Assembly (NCBI RefSeq): GCF_019697375.1
Contig: NZ_JAHCDI010000003.1
Location: 744,001 to 808,000 of the forward strand
Direction: 5' to 3'
Origin: Micromonospora tarapacensis
Lineage (GTDB): Bacteria > Actinomycetota > Actinomycetes > Mycobacteriales > Micromonosporaceae
DNA length: 64,000 nt
The notes under the pieces are model-generated. The model did no database searches. It worked only from the letters and a program-made list of their open reading frames with translations, and was not told where the DNA came from. This document shows positions 8,335-16,632 of the stretch, piece after piece. A program made the position numbers and the translations under genes. The first letter of the stretch is position 1, and each line of letters begins with the position of its first letter.

Positions 8335-9290
8335 GCCCCAGCGCCCACACCGCCGCCGACCGCGCGGACGACCGCCCGGGCCGGCCGGCCGGGCGGAGGC
8401 CCGATCGGTGACGCGCCGACGCCGACCACCGCCCGGGTCGTCTCCCGTGCCAGGGCGTGATGGTGCTGTGGTGCGGCGTACCGGGTGAGCCCGATGACGG
8501 CGGCGAGGGTGACCAGGAAGCCGACGCCGGCGAGCCACTCCCGGCCCGGCCAGATCTTGTCGTTGAGCAGTAGCAGACCGACGATCGCGGCGGGCACCGC
8601 ACCGGCCGCGTCCATGGCGGCCACCGCCGCCGTGGTGGAACCGCGCTGCATCGCCAGCCCGAGCAGCAGCTGGCCGACCAGGGAATGGCCGACGAGCAGG
8701 TAGAGCAGCGGATCGGTGAGGAAGGTGTCCCAGCTCGGCGCGGAGGCCAGCGGCCGGGCGGCCACCGCCGCCGCGGAGAAGGCCAGCCCGGCCAGCGAGC
8801 CGAGTGCCACCGAGCCGGGCGCACCATGCAGCCGGACCGCGAAGAAGCCCAGCACCGCGATGACCGCCAGGGTCGCCAGCAGGGCGAGCGTGCCAGCGGT
8901 GCCCAGTCCCTTGGACGGCGCAGGTCGGGCGGCCAGCACCAGTGCGGTGATCCCGGCGAAGAGGAGCACCAGCAGGGCGACCTCGGCCATCGGCAGCCGC
9001 CACTTCAGCACGATCACACCGAGGATGGCGGTCACCCCGAGCCCGGCCGCCACGCTCGCCTGCACCAGGAACAGCGGCAGATCCCGCCGGGCCAGGAAGG
9101 CGAACACGAACCCGCCCACCTGGCAGGCCAGCCCGACCAGGTAGGTGCGGTGCCCGGCCAGGCGCAGCAGCAGCCCGGGATCGAAGGTGTGGTGCACGCT
9201 GGTGCGGGCGGCGGCGACCGACTGCAACAGGTTGGCGACGCCGTACGCGACGACCATCGTCGCCAGGAAACACCAGCCCGAGGTAGCCAC
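8289..9290 (-). CDS. DMT-superfamily (EamA-like) membrane transporter
   Basis: 333 residues with about nine or ten hydrophobic helices up to residue 280 and a Pro/Gly/Arg-rich cytoplasmic tail. The internal pseudo-repeat and the length fit the drug/metabolite transporter superfamily. The segment with WPGREWLAGVGFLVTLAAVI resembles the last helix pair of EamA-type permeases. The substrate is unknown. The start is GTG 9290; ATG 9257 would also keep the first helix. The tail overlaps the end of the glycosyltransferase gene on the other strand. Confidence 0.8.
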   Translation of the reverse strand: MATSGWCFLATMVVAYGVANLLQSVAAARTSVHHTFDPGLLLRLAGHRTYLVGLACQVGGFVFAFLARRDLPLFLVQASVAAGLGVTAILGVIVLKWRLPMAEVALLVLLFAGITALVLAARPAPSKGLGTAGTLALLATLAVIAVLGFFAVRLHGAPGSVALGSLAGLAFSAAAVAARPLASAPSWDTFLTDPLLYLLVGHSLVGQLLLGLAMQRGSTTAAVAAMDAAGAVPAAIVGLLLLNDKIWPGREWLAGVGFLVTLAAVIGLTRYAAPQHHHALARETTRAVVGVGASPIGPPPGRPARAVVRAVGGGVGAGAQAASTGLRRPTTRS

Positions 9291-9316
9291 CTGGCGAGGA
9301 TAGAGGTAACCGGGCG

Positions 9317-10120
9317 TCAGCGCGCGGCCGGCTGACCGAGCCGATCGAGGATGTCGGGGTGCAGTGGGCCGTTGGTGGCCACGGCGCTGTTCTCGCTGCT
9401 AGCGAGGGCCGGACCGCCCGCCAGGTCGGTGAACGCGCCCCCGGCCTCGGTGACTATGGGTATCAGTGCGGCCACGTCCCAGCACGACAACTCGGGCTCG
9501 ATCATGACGTCCAGTGCGCCCTCGGCCAGCAGCATGTAACCGTAGAAGTCACCGTAGGCCCGGCTGCGCCAGGTGTCCCGCATCAGCTGGAGCACCGGCT
9601 CCAGCCGACCGGCCTCCTCCCAGCCGCCCAGCGAGGAGTAGCACAGGCTGGCATCGGCGAGCTTCGTCACCCCGGAAACCCGGATGGCGGTGCACCGGGA
9701 CGCATCCGGGCCCGCGTACGCCCCGGTGCCGTGCGCCGCCCACCAGCGGCGGCCCAGCGCCGGCGCGGACACCAACCCGGCGACCGGCCGGCCGCCCTCC
9801 AACAGTGCGATCAGGGTGGCCCAGACCGGCACTCCGCGGACGAAGTTCTTGGTGCCGTCGATCGGATCCACCACCCACTGTCTCGTCCCGGCGGCGGGGG
9901 TCGAGCCGTACTCCTCGCCGAGCAGCCCGTCTCCGGGCCGGTGCTCGGCGAGCAGCGCGCGGATCTCGCGTTCCACGGCGGTGTCCGCGTCGGAGACCGG
10001 GGTCAGGTCGGGCTTCGACTCGACCCGCAGGTCGAGCGCCCGGAACCGGGTCGTCGAGATGGCGTCGGCGGCGTCGGCGAGCCGGTGGGCGAGGGCGAGG
10101 TCGTCGGCGTACCCGGTCAT
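9317..10120 (-). CDS. hisN: Histidinol-phosphatase, inositol-monophosphatase family
   Basis: 267 residues. An Mg-dependent phosphatase of the IMPase fold, with metal-binding motifs GEE (68-70), DPIDGT (85-90) and WDVAAL (214-219). The actinobacterial HisN subgroup dephosphorylates L-histidinol phosphate in histidine biosynthesis. The close match of VDPIDGTKNFVRGVPVWATL to that subgroup favours this over a plain inositol phosphatase. I chose ATG 10120, because the frame upstream of it is Arg/Pro-rich and lacks conservation. It is followed downstream by nothing on its strand, and upstream lies rsgA. Confidence 0.88.
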   Translation of the reverse strand: MTGYADDLALAHRLADAADAISTTRFRALDLRVESKPDLTPVSDADTAVEREIRALLAEHRPGDGLLGEEYGSTPAAGTRQWVVDPIDGTKNFVRGVPVWATLIALLEGGRPVAGLVSAPALGRRWWAAHGTGAYAGPDASRCTAIRVSGVTKLADASLCYSSLGGWEEAGRLEPVLQLMRDTWRSRAYGDFYGYMLLAEGALDVMIEPELSCWDVAALIPIVTEAGGAFTDLAGGPALASSENSAVATNGPLHPDILDRLGQPAAR

Positions 10121-10187
10121 GTCGGACACGGTAGCGACGCGACCGCCGGGCCGGCGCCGGGGGCCGGGCGCGGCTCCGGCCGGCGGT

Positions 10188-11312
10188 TCACTCCGGGCGC
10201 CCGCGCGGCTCGGCCTCGCCACGGAGATCGGGCTCCCCGGCCCGCGAGGCCAGCAGCCGGCGGTACGAGGCCAGCCGGCGGGGATCCGCCCGACCCCGCT
10301 CGACCCAGGCGTCCAGCGCGCAGTCGGCCTCGTCGGGGGTGTGCGGGCAGTTCGCCGCGCAGTCGACGGTGGCCTCGACCAGGTCCGGGAAGCCGTGCAG
10401 CAGGCTCTCGGCCGACACGTGGGCCAACCCGAAGCTGCGTACGCCGGGGGTGTCGACGATCCAGCCCGGGTCGTCGGTCACGCGGGGCAGCGCGGGCAGC
10501 CGCAGCGCCACGGCGCTGGACGAGGTGTGCCGGCCCCGGCCGATCGCGCTGACCGTGCCGACCGCCCGATCGGCCTCCGGGACCAGGCGGTTGACCAGCG
10601 TCGACTTGCCGACCCCGGAGTGCCCGACGAGCACCGAGACCCGCCCGGCGAGCAGGCTGCGCAGGGCGTCCAGTGGCGAGTCCGGCCGGATGAGGACGTA
10701 CGGCAGTTCCAGCTCGGTGTAGTAGCCGACAACCGCCTCCGGGCCGGCCAGGTCGGCCTTGGTCAGGCAGAGCAGCGGCTCGATGCCCGCGTCGTACGCG
10801 GCCACCAGGCAGCGGTCGATGAACCCGGTGCGCGGCGGCGGGTCGGCCAGCGCGCTGACGATCACGAGCTGGTCGGCGTTGGCGACCACCACCCGTTCCA
10901 GTCGCCCCTCGGCGGTGCTGGCGTCGTCCTCGGCGGTGCGCCGCAGCACGGACCGCCGCGGCTCGATGCGGACGATGCGGGCCAGTGCCCCGGACGTGCC
11001 GGAGGTGTCGCCGACCAGGCCGACCCGGTCGCCGACCACCACGGACTTGCGCCCCAGCTCCCGAGCCCGCATCGCGGTGACGGTCCGGTCCTCGGGCGCG
11101 GCGCCGGCCAGGACGCAGGTGTACCGTCCCCGGTCCACCGCGATGACGAGGCCGCCCTCCGCGTCGGCGTGCTGTGGCCGGGTTCGGGTACGCGGACGCG
11201 AGGGTTTGCCGGGCCGGACCCGGACGTCGTCCTCGTCGTACTCCCGCCGCCTGGTCGCCAGGGCCGCCCCGTTTCCGTCGCTCAGCTCTTGCCGGTCACC
11301 ACTGCCGACCAT
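10188..11312 (-). CDS. rsgA: Ribosome small subunit-dependent GTPase A
   Basis: A circularly permuted GTPase that helps mature the 30S subunit. It has an N-terminal OB domain (GRYTCVLAG...VVVGDRVGLVGD), G4 motif TKAD, P-loop GHSGVGKST, G3 DTPG, and a C-terminal zinc knuckle (CAANCPH...C). The start is uncertain: ATG 11312 overlaps the end of aroA by 31 bases, while homology becomes clear only at TRRREYDEDD, so a non-ATG start nearer 11255 is possible. It probably forms an operon with aroA, whose coding sequence it overlaps. Confidence 0.9.
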   Translation of the reverse strand: MVGSGDRQELSDGNGAALATRRREYDEDDVRVRPGKPSRPRTRTRPQHADAEGGLVIAVDRGRYTCVLAGAAPEDRTVTAMRARELGRKSVVVGDRVGLVGDTSGTSGALARIVRIEPRRSVLRRTAEDDASTAEGRLERVVVANADQLVIVSALADPPPRTGFIDRCLVAAYDAGIEPLLCLTKADLAGPEAVVGYYTELELPYVLIRPDSPLDALRSLLAGRVSVLVGHSGVGKSTLVNRLVPEADRAVGTVSAIGRGRHTSSSAVALRLPALPRVTDDPGWIVDTPGVRSFGLAHVSAESLLHGFPDLVEATVDCAANCPHTPDEADCALDAWVERGRADPRRLASYRRLLASRAGEPDLRGEAEPRGRPE

Positions 11313-12586
11313 AGTGCCGGGAACTCGGGCATGGTCTTCGAGGTGCACGCCACGTCGTCCAGCTCGACGCCGGGCACGGCCAGACCGGCCACCGCCGCCG
11401 CGTGCGCCATCCGGTGGTCGTGGTATGTGCGGAACACCCCGCCACGCAGCGGCCGGGGCCGGATCTCCAGGCCGTCGGCCGACTCGGTGACGTCCCCGCC
11501 GAGCGCGGTGAACTCCCGGGCCAGCGCGGCGAGCCGGTCGGTCTCGTGACCACGGATGTGGCCGACGCCGGTGAACACCGAGGGAGAGTCGGCGAGCATC
11601 GCCAACGCGGTGAGCGCCGGGGTCAGTTCGCTCACGTCCGACAGGTCGGCGCGCAGGCCCCGCACCGTCCCGCTGCCGCGCACGGTGAGCCCCTCGGTGG
11701 TGAGGGTTACCTCCGCGCCCATCTGCTGCAACAGCGAGCGGAGCCGCTCCACCGGCTGGGAGCTGCCTCGCGGCGGCCAGCCGTGCAGGGTCACCTCGCC
11801 ACCGGTGACCAGGGCGGCGGCGAAGAACGGGACGGCGCCGGACAGATCCGGCTCGATCTCCCAGCCGCGCCCCGTCAGCGGGCCCGGCTCGACCGCCCAG
11901 ACGTCCGGGGTGCTGTCGTCGACCGCGGCACCGGCCGCCCGCAGCATCTGGACGGTCATCCGCAGGTGCGGCGCGGAGGGCACGGGCGGACCGACGTGCC
12001 GGACCACCAGCCCACGGTCGAATCGCGGCGCGGCGAGCAACAGCCCGGAGACCAGCTGACTGGAGGCGGAGGCGTCGATGACCACCTCACCGCCGGTGAC
12101 CCGACCCGTGCCCAGGACCACCAGCGGCAGGCTGCCGGGCCCGGTGTTGTCGATGCGTACGCCGAGCGAGCGCAGTGCCCCGATCAGCGGCCCGAGCGGG
12201 CGTGTGCGAGCGTGCGGATCACCGTCGAGGGTGACCTGGCCCTCGGCCAGCCCCGCCACCGGGGGCACGAAGCGCATGATGGTGCCGGCGAGCCCGACAT
12301 CGACCTGCGCCGGGCCGACCAGCCGGTGCGGCCGGACCAGCCAGCGCTCGTCGTCGGCGATCGACACGTGCGCGCCCATCGCCCGCAGTGCCGCGGCCAT
12401 CAGCTCGGTGTCCCGGGCGCGCAGCGGCCTGGCCAGTGTCGAAGGGCCGGTCGCGAGCGCGCTCAGCACCAGGGCACGGTTGGTGATCGACTTGGAGCCG
12501 GGCAGGCGCAGCGACGCCGACACCGGATCATTGGCCGTCGGGGCGGTCCACGGCTTCAGCGGCCGGTTCGCGGTCAGGTTCCCCAC
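11282..12586 (-). CDS. aroA: 3-phosphoshikimate 1-carboxyvinyltransferase (EPSP synthase)
   Basis: 434 residues. It catalyses the sixth step of the shikimate pathway, transferring the enolpyruvyl group of PEP to shikimate-3-phosphate. The signatures PGSKSITNRALVL near the N terminus, GLAGTIMRF and RGHETDRLAAL near the C terminus match the family. GTG 12586 gives VGNLTANRPLKPW; the frame upstream is Arg/Pro-rich and not conserved. It is divergent from the SRAP gene, with only 103 bases between the two starts, and is followed by the overlapping rsgA gene. Confidence 0.94.
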   Translation of the reverse strand: MGNLTANRPLKPWTAPTANDPVSASLRLPGSKSITNRALVLSALATGPSTLARPLRARDTELMAAALRAMGAHVSIADDERWLVRPHRLVGPAQVDVGLAGTIMRFVPPVAGLAEGQVTLDGDPHARTRPLGPLIGALRSLGVRIDNTGPGSLPLVVLGTGRVTGGEVVIDASASSQLVSGLLLAAPRFDRGLVVRHVGPPVPSAPHLRMTVQMLRAAGAAVDDSTPDVWAVEPGPLTGRGWEIEPDLSGAVPFFAAALVTGGEVTLHGWPPRGSSQPVERLRSLLQQMGAEVTLTTEGLTVRGSGTVRGLRADLSDVSELTPALTALAMLADSPSVFTGVGHIRGHETDRLAALAREFTALGGDVTESADGLEIRPRPLRGGVFRTYHDHRMAHAAAVAGLAVPGVELDDVACTSKTMPEFPALWSAVVTGKS

Positions 12587-12689
12587 GGCTACATTCTGCC
12601 GTGTCGCGGCCGGTCGTGGTCGCGGCCGTGGCCGCCGCTCCCGGTGGACGGGACAGCCGGGCGGCCGGCGGCGCGCTAGCGTGTCCGGC

Positions 12690-13400
12690 ATGTGCGGGAG
12701 GTACGCCACGACCCGGAGCGCCGGTGACCTGAGCGTCCTGTTCGAGTCTGCGGACGAGACCGCTGGCGCGCTGGTCGCCGACCACAACGTTGCCCCGACC
12801 GACCCGGTGCCGCTGGTCCGGGTCAGCCCCGCGGGTCATCGCGCGCTCTCGCTCGGCCGCTGGGGACTGGTGCCACCGTGGTCCCGGTCGCCGGCCGGGG
12901 CGGCCCGCATGATCAACGCTCGCGTCGAGACGGTCGCGACCAGCCGGGCGTACGCCCCGGCCTTCGCCCGGCGCCGTTGCCTGGTCCCGGCCGACGGCTG
13001 GTACGAGTGGGTCCGTCGGCCCGGCGAGGCGAAGCAGCCGTACTACCTCACCCCGTTGGACGGCTCGGTGCTCGCCTTCGCCGGCATCTGGTCGGTCTGG
13101 GACGGCCCCGGTGGTGCGCTGCTGACCTGCAGTGTGCTGACCACCACCGCGCTCGGTGAACTGGCCGAGGTGCACGATCGGATGCCGCTGCTGCTACCGC
13201 CCGAGCGGTGGGCCAGCTGGTTGGGTGGTGGCGGCGACGCGGCCGAGCTGCTCGTGCCGCCGCCACTGGACTGGCTCGCCGGGATCGAGGTGCGACCGGT
13301 CGGGCCGGCGGTGGGAGACGTCCGCAACGACGGCCCGGAACTGACCGCGCGGGTGCCGCCGACCCGCCACCCGGAGCCGGAGGACATGCGGTTGTTCTGA
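12690..13400 (+). CDS. SOS response-associated peptidase (SRAP/HMCES-like)
   Basis: 236 residues. Proteins of this family form a covalent crosslink with abasic sites in single-stranded DNA through Cys2, shielding them. The N terminus MCGRY exposes that Cys after Met removal. The other active-site motifs are NARVET, CLVPADGWYEW and the histidine in VHDRMP. The length is typical of YedK-like proteins. It sits between aroA and a whiB gene, as it does in other actinobacteria. Confidence 0.93.
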   Translation: MCGRYATTRSAGDLSVLFESADETAGALVADHNVAPTDPVPLVRVSPAGHRALSLGRWGLVPPWSRSPAGAARMINARVETVATSRAYAPAFARRRCLVPADGWYEWVRRPGEAKQPYYLTPLDGSVLAFAGIWSVWDGPGGALLTCSVLTTTALGELAEVHDRMPLLLPPERWASWLGGGGDAAELLVPPPLDWLAGIEVRPVGPAVGDVRNDGPELTARVPPTRHPEPEDMRLF

Positions 13401-13596
13401 TTACGCCCCGCACATTGTCGGGAGTGATTTGCTGCGGTTGCGGGTGAAAGATGACCCGATCGTTCGGCCAACTTCCCGGCAAAGTCTTGTCTCCGCCCAG
13501 GCAAGTGCGATAGAACACAGCGCCGGTGATGGGTATCGTTCGCGTCGGGTGAACGACGTCTATCGATCTTGCTGGTCCCACGGGGGAGGTGGGTGG

Positions 13597-13989
13597 ATGA
13601 CACGGGCGCGTATGCCCCGTCCACACGAGGTGGCCGCCGCGCGGCGTGATCCGCGGCTGCTGCGGGCGTTACGTGAACGGCGACAGGACGAAGCCTGGCG
13701 CACCAGGGGCACCTGCCAGAGCGTCGACCCGGAGACGTTCTTTCCGGCGCCGAACGAGCCGGCGGACGCGGCGGTGGCCCTGTGCCGCAGCTGCGACGTG
13801 CAGGGCTCCTGTCTGGCCTGGGCGTTGGAGGTGGGCGACTGCCACGGCGTGTGGGGTGGCACCACCCCACGGGAACGGCGGGCGATGCTGGTGGCCTGGC
13901 GCGACGAGGTGCAACCCGATCCCGACGCCGCCGCCGAGGCGGGCCCGCCGGTGCGGGACCGGCTACTCACGCTCGTCCCGCTGAGCTGA
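13597..13989 (+). CDS. WhiB-family iron-sulfur transcriptional regulator
   Basis: 130 residues. Four cysteines (Cys40, Cys63, Cys66, Cys72) form the C-Xn-C-X2-C-X5-C cluster ligand set for a [4Fe-4S] cluster, followed by the GVWGG turn (84-88) and a basic RERR helix. ATG 13597 is preceded by GGGGGAGG. The N-terminal extension (about 35 residues, basic) is longer than in WhiB1, so this is a different Wbl class; I do not assign a number. The 195-base region upstream is relatively AT-rich and presumably holds its promoter. A neighbour of sigR-rsrA, it may share redox biology with it. Confidence 0.9.
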   Translation: MTRARMPRPHEVAAARRDPRLLRALRERRQDEAWRTRGTCQSVDPETFFPAPNEPADAAVALCRSCDVQGSCLAWALEVGDCHGVWGGTTPRERRAMLVAWRDEVQPDPDAAAEAGPPVRDRLLTLVPLS

Positions 13990-14040
13990 CCACCGGCCCG
14001 GTCTGTCGAGGCCGCCGGGCCGCGGCCGCAGAATGGAGCG

Positions 14041-14904
14041 GTGCCGCACGACGACCTCATCGAGACCCCGCGCGGCCCGGCGCGGGTCGACCTCGACACG
14101 CCGACCGGTCCGGTCCGGGCACTGCTGGTGCTCGGGCACGGCGCGGGCGGAAGCGTCGACGCCCCCGACCTGATCGCGCTCAGCGATGCCGCGGTGGCCG
14201 CCGGGGTGGCCGTGGCCCGGGTGACCCAGCCCTACCGGGTCGCCGGCCGCCGCGCGCCGGCTCCCGCCGGGCACCTCGACGAGGCGTGGACGGCCGTGCT
14301 GGGCGCGCTGCGGGGGCACCGTCCGGGCGTACCCCTGGTGGTGGGTGGTCGCTCCAGCGGCGCGCGGGTGGCCTGCCGGACGGCGACCGCGGTGGGCGCC
14401 GCCGGGGTGGTCGCGCTCGCCTTCCCGCTGCATCCACCAGGCCGGCCGGAGCGCAGTCGGGCCGGTGAACTGGGCACCGGGCTGCCGACCCTGGTGGTCA
14501 ACGGCGATCGGGACCCGTTCGGCGTGCCGGCCCCGAGCCCCGGCGTGCGGGTGGTGGTCCGGCCGGGTGAGCGGCACGAGCTGCGCGGCGACCCGGCCGG
14601 AACGGCCGCAGTCGTGATCGGCTGGCTGCGCGAGAACGGCTGGGCGCGGGCGGGCCGGGCCGCCGCCACGGCGGCTGACCCGGCGGCGGCCTCGCGCACG
14701 CGGCCGGCCGCCGTTTCCGTCGACCGCGCCGGTTCGTTGCACCCGGTGGTGTCGCCGGGTGCGGCACCGGGCTCCCAGGCCCTTCCTGGTCCCAGCCTCG
14801 GTTGCACCGCCGCGGCCGGGACCAGGAACGCCGGGCCGGGGCCGGAATGTCTCGACCCACGGTGCGTGTTGAACACCTCGGACAACCAATGTGCGAGGGG
14901 GTGA
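14041..14904 (+). CDS. Alpha/beta hydrolase family protein
   Basis: 287 residues. An alpha/beta-hydrolase core of the KANL3/Tex30 type covers about residues 20-205. The oxyanion region is LVLGHGAGGSVDAPDL, the nucleophile elbow GGRSSGAR, the acid NGDRDPFG, and the catalytic His lies in ERHELRG. The last 75 residues are Ala/Pro/Arg-rich and poorly conserved in feel. They run through the SigR-type promoter upstream of sigR, so the tail may be longer than needed. The start is GTG 14041. Substrate unknown. Confidence 0.8.
   Translation: MPHDDLIETPRGPARVDLDTPTGPVRALLVLGHGAGGSVDAPDLIALSDAAVAAGVAVARVTQPYRVAGRRAPAPAGHLDEAWTAVLGALRGHRPGVPLVVGGRSSGARVACRTATAVGAAGVVALAFPLHPPGRPERSRAGELGTGLPTLVVNGDRDPFGVPAPSPGVRVVVRPGERHELRGDPAGTAAVVIGWLRENGWARAGRAAATAADPAAASRTRPAAVSVDRAGSLHPVVSPGAAPGSQALPGPSLGCTAAAGTRNAGPGPECLDPRCVLNTSDNQCARG
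14844..14870 (+). promoter_or_regulatory. SigR-type promoter upstream of sigR
   Basis: GGAAT (14844-14848) and GTT (14868-14870) are separated by 19 bases, close to the GGAAT-N18-GTT consensus of SigR/SigH promoters. A start near 14877 would give a transcript that includes the GTG at 14908. This predicts positive autoregulation under thiol-oxidative stress. Confidence 0.7.
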
Positions 14905-14907
14905 CCG

Positions 14908-15723
14908 GTGCCGACCGAGATCCGGAACCGGGAGCGCGACGAGCGGGAGGCCCGGCAGCTGAGGCAGCTGCTGACCGGCCCGAACTGGCCGGCGGCGGTG
15001 CCACCGGCCGAGGTGGCGACGGGCACACCCGTCGGAACCGAATCTTCCGACAGGTCCGTGCGCGTATCCTCGGCGGGGAAGCATCCGACCCGAGGGGATG
15101 TGCGGTTGACCACCGAGAAGACGGACGAGCGTAGGGCCCGGTTCGAGCGGGACGCGATGCCCTTCGTCGATCAGCTGTACGCGGCCGGCCTGCGGATGAC
15201 GCGTAACCCGGCGGATGCCGAGGACCTGGTCCAGGAGACCTACCTGAAGGCGTACGCCGCCTTCCACCAGTTCGAGCAGGGCACGAACCTGAAGGCCTGG
15301 CTCTACCGGATCCTGACCAACACCTACATCAACTCCTACCGCAAGCGGCAGCGGCAGCCGGTGCAGGCGCCGACCGACGAGATCACCGACTGGCAGCTCG
15401 CCGAGGCCGAGTCGCACACCTCCAGCGGGTTGCGGTCCGCCGAGACCGAGGCGCTCGACCGGCTCCCCGACAGCGACGTCAAGGAGGCCCTCCAGCAGTT
15501 GCCGGAGGAGTTCCGGCTGGCTGTCTACCTGACCGATGTCGAGGGCTTTTCCTACAAGGAGGTCGCCGACATCATGGGTACGCCGATCGGCACGGTGATG
15601 TCGCGGTTGCACCGCGGGCGTCGTAATCTGCGCAAGCTGCTTGAGGGCTACGCCGCGGAGCTCGGCTTCTCCGCCGCGCCGTCGGCCCGGAGTTCGACCG
15701 CTGCCACCGGCCGGGAGGTGTGA
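14908..15723 (+). CDS. sigR: Redox-responsive ECF sigma factor SigR (SigH-type)
   Basis: A group IV sigma factor that directs the thiol-oxidative stress response and is held by the anti-sigma RsrA just downstream. Region 2 carries [17 protein letters not shown] and region 4 [19 protein letters not shown]. Two starts are plausible. GTG 14908, with GAGGGGG eight bases before it, gives 271 residues. An internal TTG 15106, with GAGGGG at 15092-15097, gives the conserved 205-residue core. In Streptomyces the stress-induced promoter makes a longer, unstable SigR form, and the layout here matches that. The stop at 15721-15723 is one base from the rsrA start. Confidence 0.93.
   Translation: MPTEIRNRERDEREARQLRQLLTGPNWPAAVPPAEVATGTPVGTESSDRSVRVSSAGKHPTRGDVRLTTEKTDERRARFERDAMPFVDQLYAAGLRMTRNPADAEDLVQETYLKAYAAFHQFEQGTNLKAWLYRILTNTYINSYRKRQRQPVQAPTDEITDWQLAEAESHTSSGLRSAETEALDRLPDSDVKEALQQLPEEFRLAVYLTDVEGFSYKEVADIMGTPIGTVMSRLHRGRRNLRKLLEGYAAELGFSAAPSARSSTAATGREV
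15092..15108 (+). promoter_or_regulatory. Internal ribosome binding site and TTG start of core SigR
   Basis: GAGGGG at 15092-15097 lies eight bases before TTG 15106, which begins the conserved part ([19 protein letters not shown]). GTG 15100 is in frame but too close to the ribosome site. Confidence 0.6.
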
Positions 15724-15724
15724 C

Positions 15725-16012
15725 GTGAGCTGGGGAGACCCGCACGAGACGGACTGCCGTGAGGTGCTTGCCGAGGTCTACCTCTACCTCGACCTGGAGT
15801 GCGCGCAGGAGCGTCGTACCTTGATCCGGCACCACCTCGACGAGTGCGGCGGGTGCCTGCGAGAGTACGGCATCGAGCAGGAGGTCAAGGCGCTGGTGGC
15901 CCGCTGCTGTGGCAACGAGTCCGCGCCGGACGAGCTGCACGAGCGGCTGCGGGTGCGGCTTCGTCAACTCGTCGTCTTCGAGAGCACCGAGTCGCGCGAA
16001 CTGGCCGACTGA
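15725..16012 (+). CDS. rsrA: Zinc-binding anti-sigma factor RsrA
   Basis: 95 residues. It binds and silences SigR in reduced cells; oxidation forms a disulfide, releases zinc and frees the sigma factor. The ZAS motif is His37-x3-Cys41-x2-Cys44, and Cys11 and the pair Cys61-Cys62 are also present. These are the same positions reported for the Streptomyces RsrA switch. The start is GTG 15725, one base after the sigR stop, so the two are made together. It is followed by a strong hairpin. Confidence 0.94.
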   Translation: MSWGDPHETDCREVLAEVYLYLDLECAQERRTLIRHHLDECGGCLREYGIEQEVKALVARCCGNESAPDELHERLRVRLRQLVVFESTESRELAD

Positions 16013-16077
16013 TCGGGGCGACCCGACGGTTCCGGCCGCACCGTGGCCGGCGCGACCCGCCCGGTTGTGACGACGCC

Positions 16078-16106
16078 CGCCGGTGGCCCGAGTCGGGCCA
16101 CCGGCG
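16078..16106. terminator. Bidirectional terminator between rsrA and bL37
   Basis: A 14-bp perfect stem (16078-16091 with 16093-16106) is followed by TTT. It lies between two convergent genes. Confidence 0.75.
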
Positions 16107-16143
16107 TTTCCTGACCGGCCGCGAATGTGCCGCCGACCGCGGT

Positions 16144-16218
16144 TCAGGAGTTGGGGCGCTTGCCGTGGTTGGCGGCGTTCTTCTTGCGGGCCTTCTTCTT
16201 GCGGGACTTCTTCGCCAT
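16144..16218 (-). CDS. Ribosomal protein bL37 (24 residues)
   Basis: A 24-codon gene read directly on the reverse strand: it begins MAKKSRKKKARKK and ends NHGKRPNS before TGA. Eleven of 24 residues are Lys or Arg. The small AxKxxRKKxxRK...NHGKRPN protein was found as an extra large-subunit protein (bL37) in mycobacterial ribosomes and is conserved in actinobacteria. GAGGAGG lies six bases before the ATG. Gene finders with a length cutoff will miss it. The neighbours are rsrA and the biotin-carrier protein, as in related genomes. Confidence 0.85.
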   Translation of the reverse strand: MAKKSRKKKARKKNAANHGKRPNS

Positions 16219-16416
16219 GCTGACCTCCTCGTGATGGTCGGATCGACCGCGCACGACCTCGGCGCGACTGCGCACCGGTTCTCGGCGCCGGGTCCGACCT
16301 GTTGATGCTAGTGCGGCCGGCAGCGCGGGAGCGTCGCCGGGGCACTCCCGCGCCCACCGGCGGCCCGACCGTGATTGGATACGTCGCAGGCAGTCGTGAG
16401 AGAAGGGGCCCGGAAG

Positions 16417-16632
16417 ATGGCCGAGGAGATCCGCGCCGAGATGGTGGCGAACGTCTGGAAGGTCGTCGCGTCGGCCGGGGACACCGTGTCCGAGGGGGAC
16501 ACGCTGGTGATCCTGGAGTCGATGAAGATGGAGATCCCGGTGATTGCCGAGAGCGCCGGCGTCGTGCGGCAGCTCGTGGTGAACGAGGGTGACGTGGTGC
16601 AGGACGGTGACCTGATCGCGGTGATCGGTTGA
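16417..16632 (+). CDS. Single-domain biotin/lipoyl attachment protein (TB7.3-like)
   Basis: 71 residues, one biotinyl domain with the attachment motif ESMKMEIP; Lys37 is the expected biotin site. It resembles the mycobacterial protein TB7.3 (Rv3221c), which lies beside the sigH locus there. Carboxylase subunits are not adjacent, so which enzyme it serves is unknown. ATG 16417 has AGAAGGGG upstream. Its stop overlaps the TTG start of the acetyltransferase. Confidence 0.9.
   Translation: MAEEIRAEMVANVWKVVASAGDTVSEGDTLVILESMKMEIPVIAESAGVVRQLVVNEGDVVQDGDLIAVIG

Noticed and set aside
7024..9273. A 749-codon reverse frame across the glycosyltransferase and transporter
   Set aside because: Its composition is Arg/Gly/His-rich and it covers real genes in other frames; the DMT gene explains part of the same strand in a better frame.
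13401..13596. Open frame extending the WhiB protein upstream to 13429
   Set aside because: The extra 56 residues have no WhiB character, and ATG 13597 has a strong ribosome site.
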